Assembly (NCBI GenBank): GCA_937893945.1
Contig: CALCTA010000030.1
Location: 1-32,767 of the forward strand
Length of the DNA: 32,767 nucleotides
DNA from: an uncultured Clostridia bacterium
GTDB taxonomy: Bacteria > Bacillota > Clostridia > Oscillospirales > CAG-272
Reading direction: 5' to 3'
The notes beneath the pieces were generated by a model, which did no database searches, was not told the origin of the DNA, and worked only from the letters and a program-made list of their open reading frames with translations. Of this stretch, positions 31,262 to 32,767 are shown piece by piece (the stretch's first letter is position 1; each line of letters begins with the position of its first letter). Made by a program: the position numbers and the translations under genes.

Positions 31262-31293
31262 ATTTGTCGGTATTTAAGAAAGGATAGCAGACG

Positions 31294-32199
31294 ATGAACG
31301 AAAAAAATAAGATCGCCTTTCTCGGAGGAGACAAGCGTCAATATACTGCCGCCTTGAAAATATCCGAGCATGGATGGGAGAGCTGTATATGGGGGCAGGA
31401 GCGAGAGAGTATAAAAAGCGTACAGATAGCGGATAGCCTTGAAGAAGCATTGCACGGTGCTCGCGCGGTAGTTCTTCCGCTCCCCGCAAGCCTTGACGGT
31501 ATCACTCTCAACTGTCTCCCCGAGGGAAGAGAGGGGAGAGTGCGCCTTGAGACTATACTCAAGTCTCTGACCGACAGAGACGGTGCTTGTGTGATAGGTG
31601 GAAAGCTTCCTCTTGGGTTTGTCGCAGAGGCAAGGGAAAGAAATATTCCTTGCTTTGACTATTTTGAATCTGAGGCTTTTCAAATAAAAAACGCGTATAT
31701 CACCGCCGAGGCGGCGCTGTCTATAGCTATGGACAATATCCCAAAGACAGTATGGGGCAGTAGCTTTGCGGTTACAGGCTACGGTCGCATTTCAAAGCAG
31801 CTTGTCGAGCTTCTTCGCGGCTTTGGCGCGGAGGTAACGGTGCTGGCGCGCAAAGAACGAGATATTGCATCTGCCGAGCTGTCGGGCTGTAAGACTATAA
31901 ATATTGGCGGCGATATACACGAAGCTATAGAGCCGCTTTGCCACGGTTACGACGTTATTTTCAATACAGTACCCTCGCTTATATTTGAACGTGATTTTCT
32001 CGAGCGCGTGGATAACAGAACTTTGATAATAGAGCTTGCATCCGCACCCGGTGGAATCGACGTTTCCGCCGCTCGTGCCTTAGGCTCAAGGGTGCTTTGG
32101 GCATCTGCGCTCCCCGGTAAATACGCGCCGCAGAGTGCGGGTGAGCTGATAGGCGAGTGCGTTGAAAAAATACTTCGTGAGGGGGAGGTGCGAGTATGA
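31294..32199 (+). CDS. dpaA: Dipicolinate synthase subunit A
   Basis: This 301-residue subunit, with DpaB, makes dipicolinic acid from the aspartate/lysine pathway intermediate dihydroxytetrahydrodipicolinate, in the mother cell during sporulation. The N-terminal domain (1-125) starts KIAFLGGDKRQ, which is typical of the DpaA N-domain. The NAD(P)-binding Rossmann domain (about 145-260) has VTGYGRISKQLVELLRGFGA, and the family end LIIELASAPGGIDVSAARALG is present. AGAAAGGA precedes the ATG. The last codons overlap dpaB by 4 bp. It indicates a spore-forming organism. Confidence 0.95.
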   Translation: MNEKNKIAFLGGDKRQYTAALKISEHGWESCIWGQERESIKSVQIADSLEEALHGARAVVLPLPASLDGITLNCLPEGREGRVRLETILKSLTDRDGACVIGGKLPLGFVAEARERNIPCFDYFESEAFQIKNAYITAEAALSIAMDNIPKTVWGSSFAVTGYGRISKQLVELLRGFGAEVTVLARKERDIASAELSGCKTINIGGDIHEAIEPLCHGYDVIFNTVPSLIFERDFLERVDNRTLIIELASAPGGIDVSAARALGSRVLWASALPGKYAPQSAGELIGECVEKILREGEVRV

Positions 32200-32756
32200 T
32201 AGGCTTTGCAATGTGTGGATCGTACTGTACACACTCGGCTTCTCTCCGCGAGCTTGAAAAAATCAAAGAAAGCGGCGCGGATATTCTGCCGATAGTAAGC
32301 GAGAACGTATATAGCACGGACACGCGCTTCGGAAGCGCGAAGGATCTTCGTGAGCGACTTCTTGAAATATGTGGACGGCCGTGTATTCATACGGTAGTTG
32401 GTGCCGAGCCGTTAGGACCGCAGATGCCGCTTGAGGCGCTTATAATATCTCCTTGCACGGGAAATACGCTTGCTAAGATGGCGAACGGAATAACAGACAC
32501 AGCGGTAACGATGGCGGCAAAGGCGCATCTGAGAAGCGACAGACCGCTTGTCATCGCGCTTGCCTCAAACGATGCGATGTCCGCAAATCTCGGGAATATT
32601 GCCGCGCTTCTCAACCGCAAGTGTGTGTATTTCGTACCTATGCGGCAGGATGATCCTACGGGGAAGCCGCACTCGCTCGTCGCGGATTTCTCGCTGCTCG
32701 GAGCTACTTTTGATGAGGCAATGAAGGGAAAGCAGTACAGAAAGCTGTTTATATAA
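32196..32756 (+). CDS. dpaB: Dipicolinate synthase subunit B
   Basis: This is a 186-residue flavoprotein-like subunit. It begins MIGFAMCGSYCTHSASL and has the flavoprotein-fold motif IISPCTGNTLAKMANGITDTAVTMAAKA (about 88-115), matching the UbiX-like DpaB family. FVPMRQDDPTGKPHSLVADF is near the end. GGGGGAGGTG lies before the ATG, which overlaps the dpaA stop (ATGA). It is complete, ending 11 bases from the window edge. DpaA and DpaB form the enzyme for dipicolinate, the spore-core chelator. Confidence 0.95.
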   Translation: MIGFAMCGSYCTHSASLRELEKIKESGADILPIVSENVYSTDTRFGSAKDLRERLLEICGRPCIHTVVGAEPLGPQMPLEALIISPCTGNTLAKMANGITDTAVTMAAKAHLRSDRPLVIALASNDAMSANLGNIAALLNRKCVYFVPMRQDDPTGKPHSLVADFSLLGATFDEAMKGKQYRKLFI

Positions 32757-32767
32757 GAAAACACGCC

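Overview
The window looks like a chromosomal piece of an anaerobic, spore-forming member of the Clostridia. The evidence is an NAD-linked, probably electron-bifurcating [FeFe]-hydrogenase operon, dipicolinate synthase genes (dpaA/dpaB), a sporulation-type D-Ala-D-Ala carboxypeptidase, strong AGGAGG-type ribosome binding sites and near-consensus TTGACA/TATAAT promoters. I cannot name the genus from the sequence alone.

Region 1 (1-11.4 kb) is accessory-looking and the most unusual part. An AgrC/AgrA-like pair (GHKL histidine kinase plus LytTR response regulator, minus strand) sits beside a plus-strand array of unfamiliar multi-membrane-span proteins, one single-span protein and one lipoprotein. 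Four of these genes have the same upstream cassette: two copies of ACGAATG(A/T)G exactly 21 bp apart, then TTGACA, a 17-bp spacer and TATAAT. Paired repeats with a 21-bp period are the usual form of LytTR binding sites. One cassette lies between the divergent regulator and membrane genes, and a diverged version lies before a gene running off the left edge. I infer that the two-component system controls the array. Most of the membrane proteins share a short motif of the type G-x-hydrophobic-S/A-Y/F-x-x-T-x-K/R-hydrophobic-I-x-P, in one or two copies. The array shows duplication, fusion, decay (a pseudogene), a 148-bp duplicated intergenic element and a repeated GC-rich hairpin.

Region 2 (11.4-14.1 kb) is polA, a family A DNA polymerase whose proofreading domain appears degenerate.

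Region 3 (14.2-22.7 kb) is a ten-gene collinear hydrogenase cluster: two DRTGG-like proteins, two small GHKL ATPases, a divergent [FeFe]-hydrogenase-like iron-sulfur protein, a PHP phosphoesterase, a NuoE-like subunit, a small 2Fe-2S ferredoxin, a NuoF-like subunit and the catalytic HydA. A strong terminator ends it. The lysine codons of hydB and hydA are almost all AAG, as in highly expressed genes.

Region 4 (22.7-32.8 kb) has mixed housekeeping and sporulation genes: a leucine-rich-repeat (BspA-type) lipoprotein, a YitT-family membrane protein (minus strand), a D-alanyl-D-alanine carboxypeptidase, glucose-6-phosphate isomerase, a small P-loop protein, an acyl carrier protein (minus strand), a ComEC-like DNA channel protein with a damaged metallo-beta-lactamase motif, and dpaA-dpaB. 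No rRNA, tRNA, CRISPR array, insertion sequence or prophage gene was recognised.
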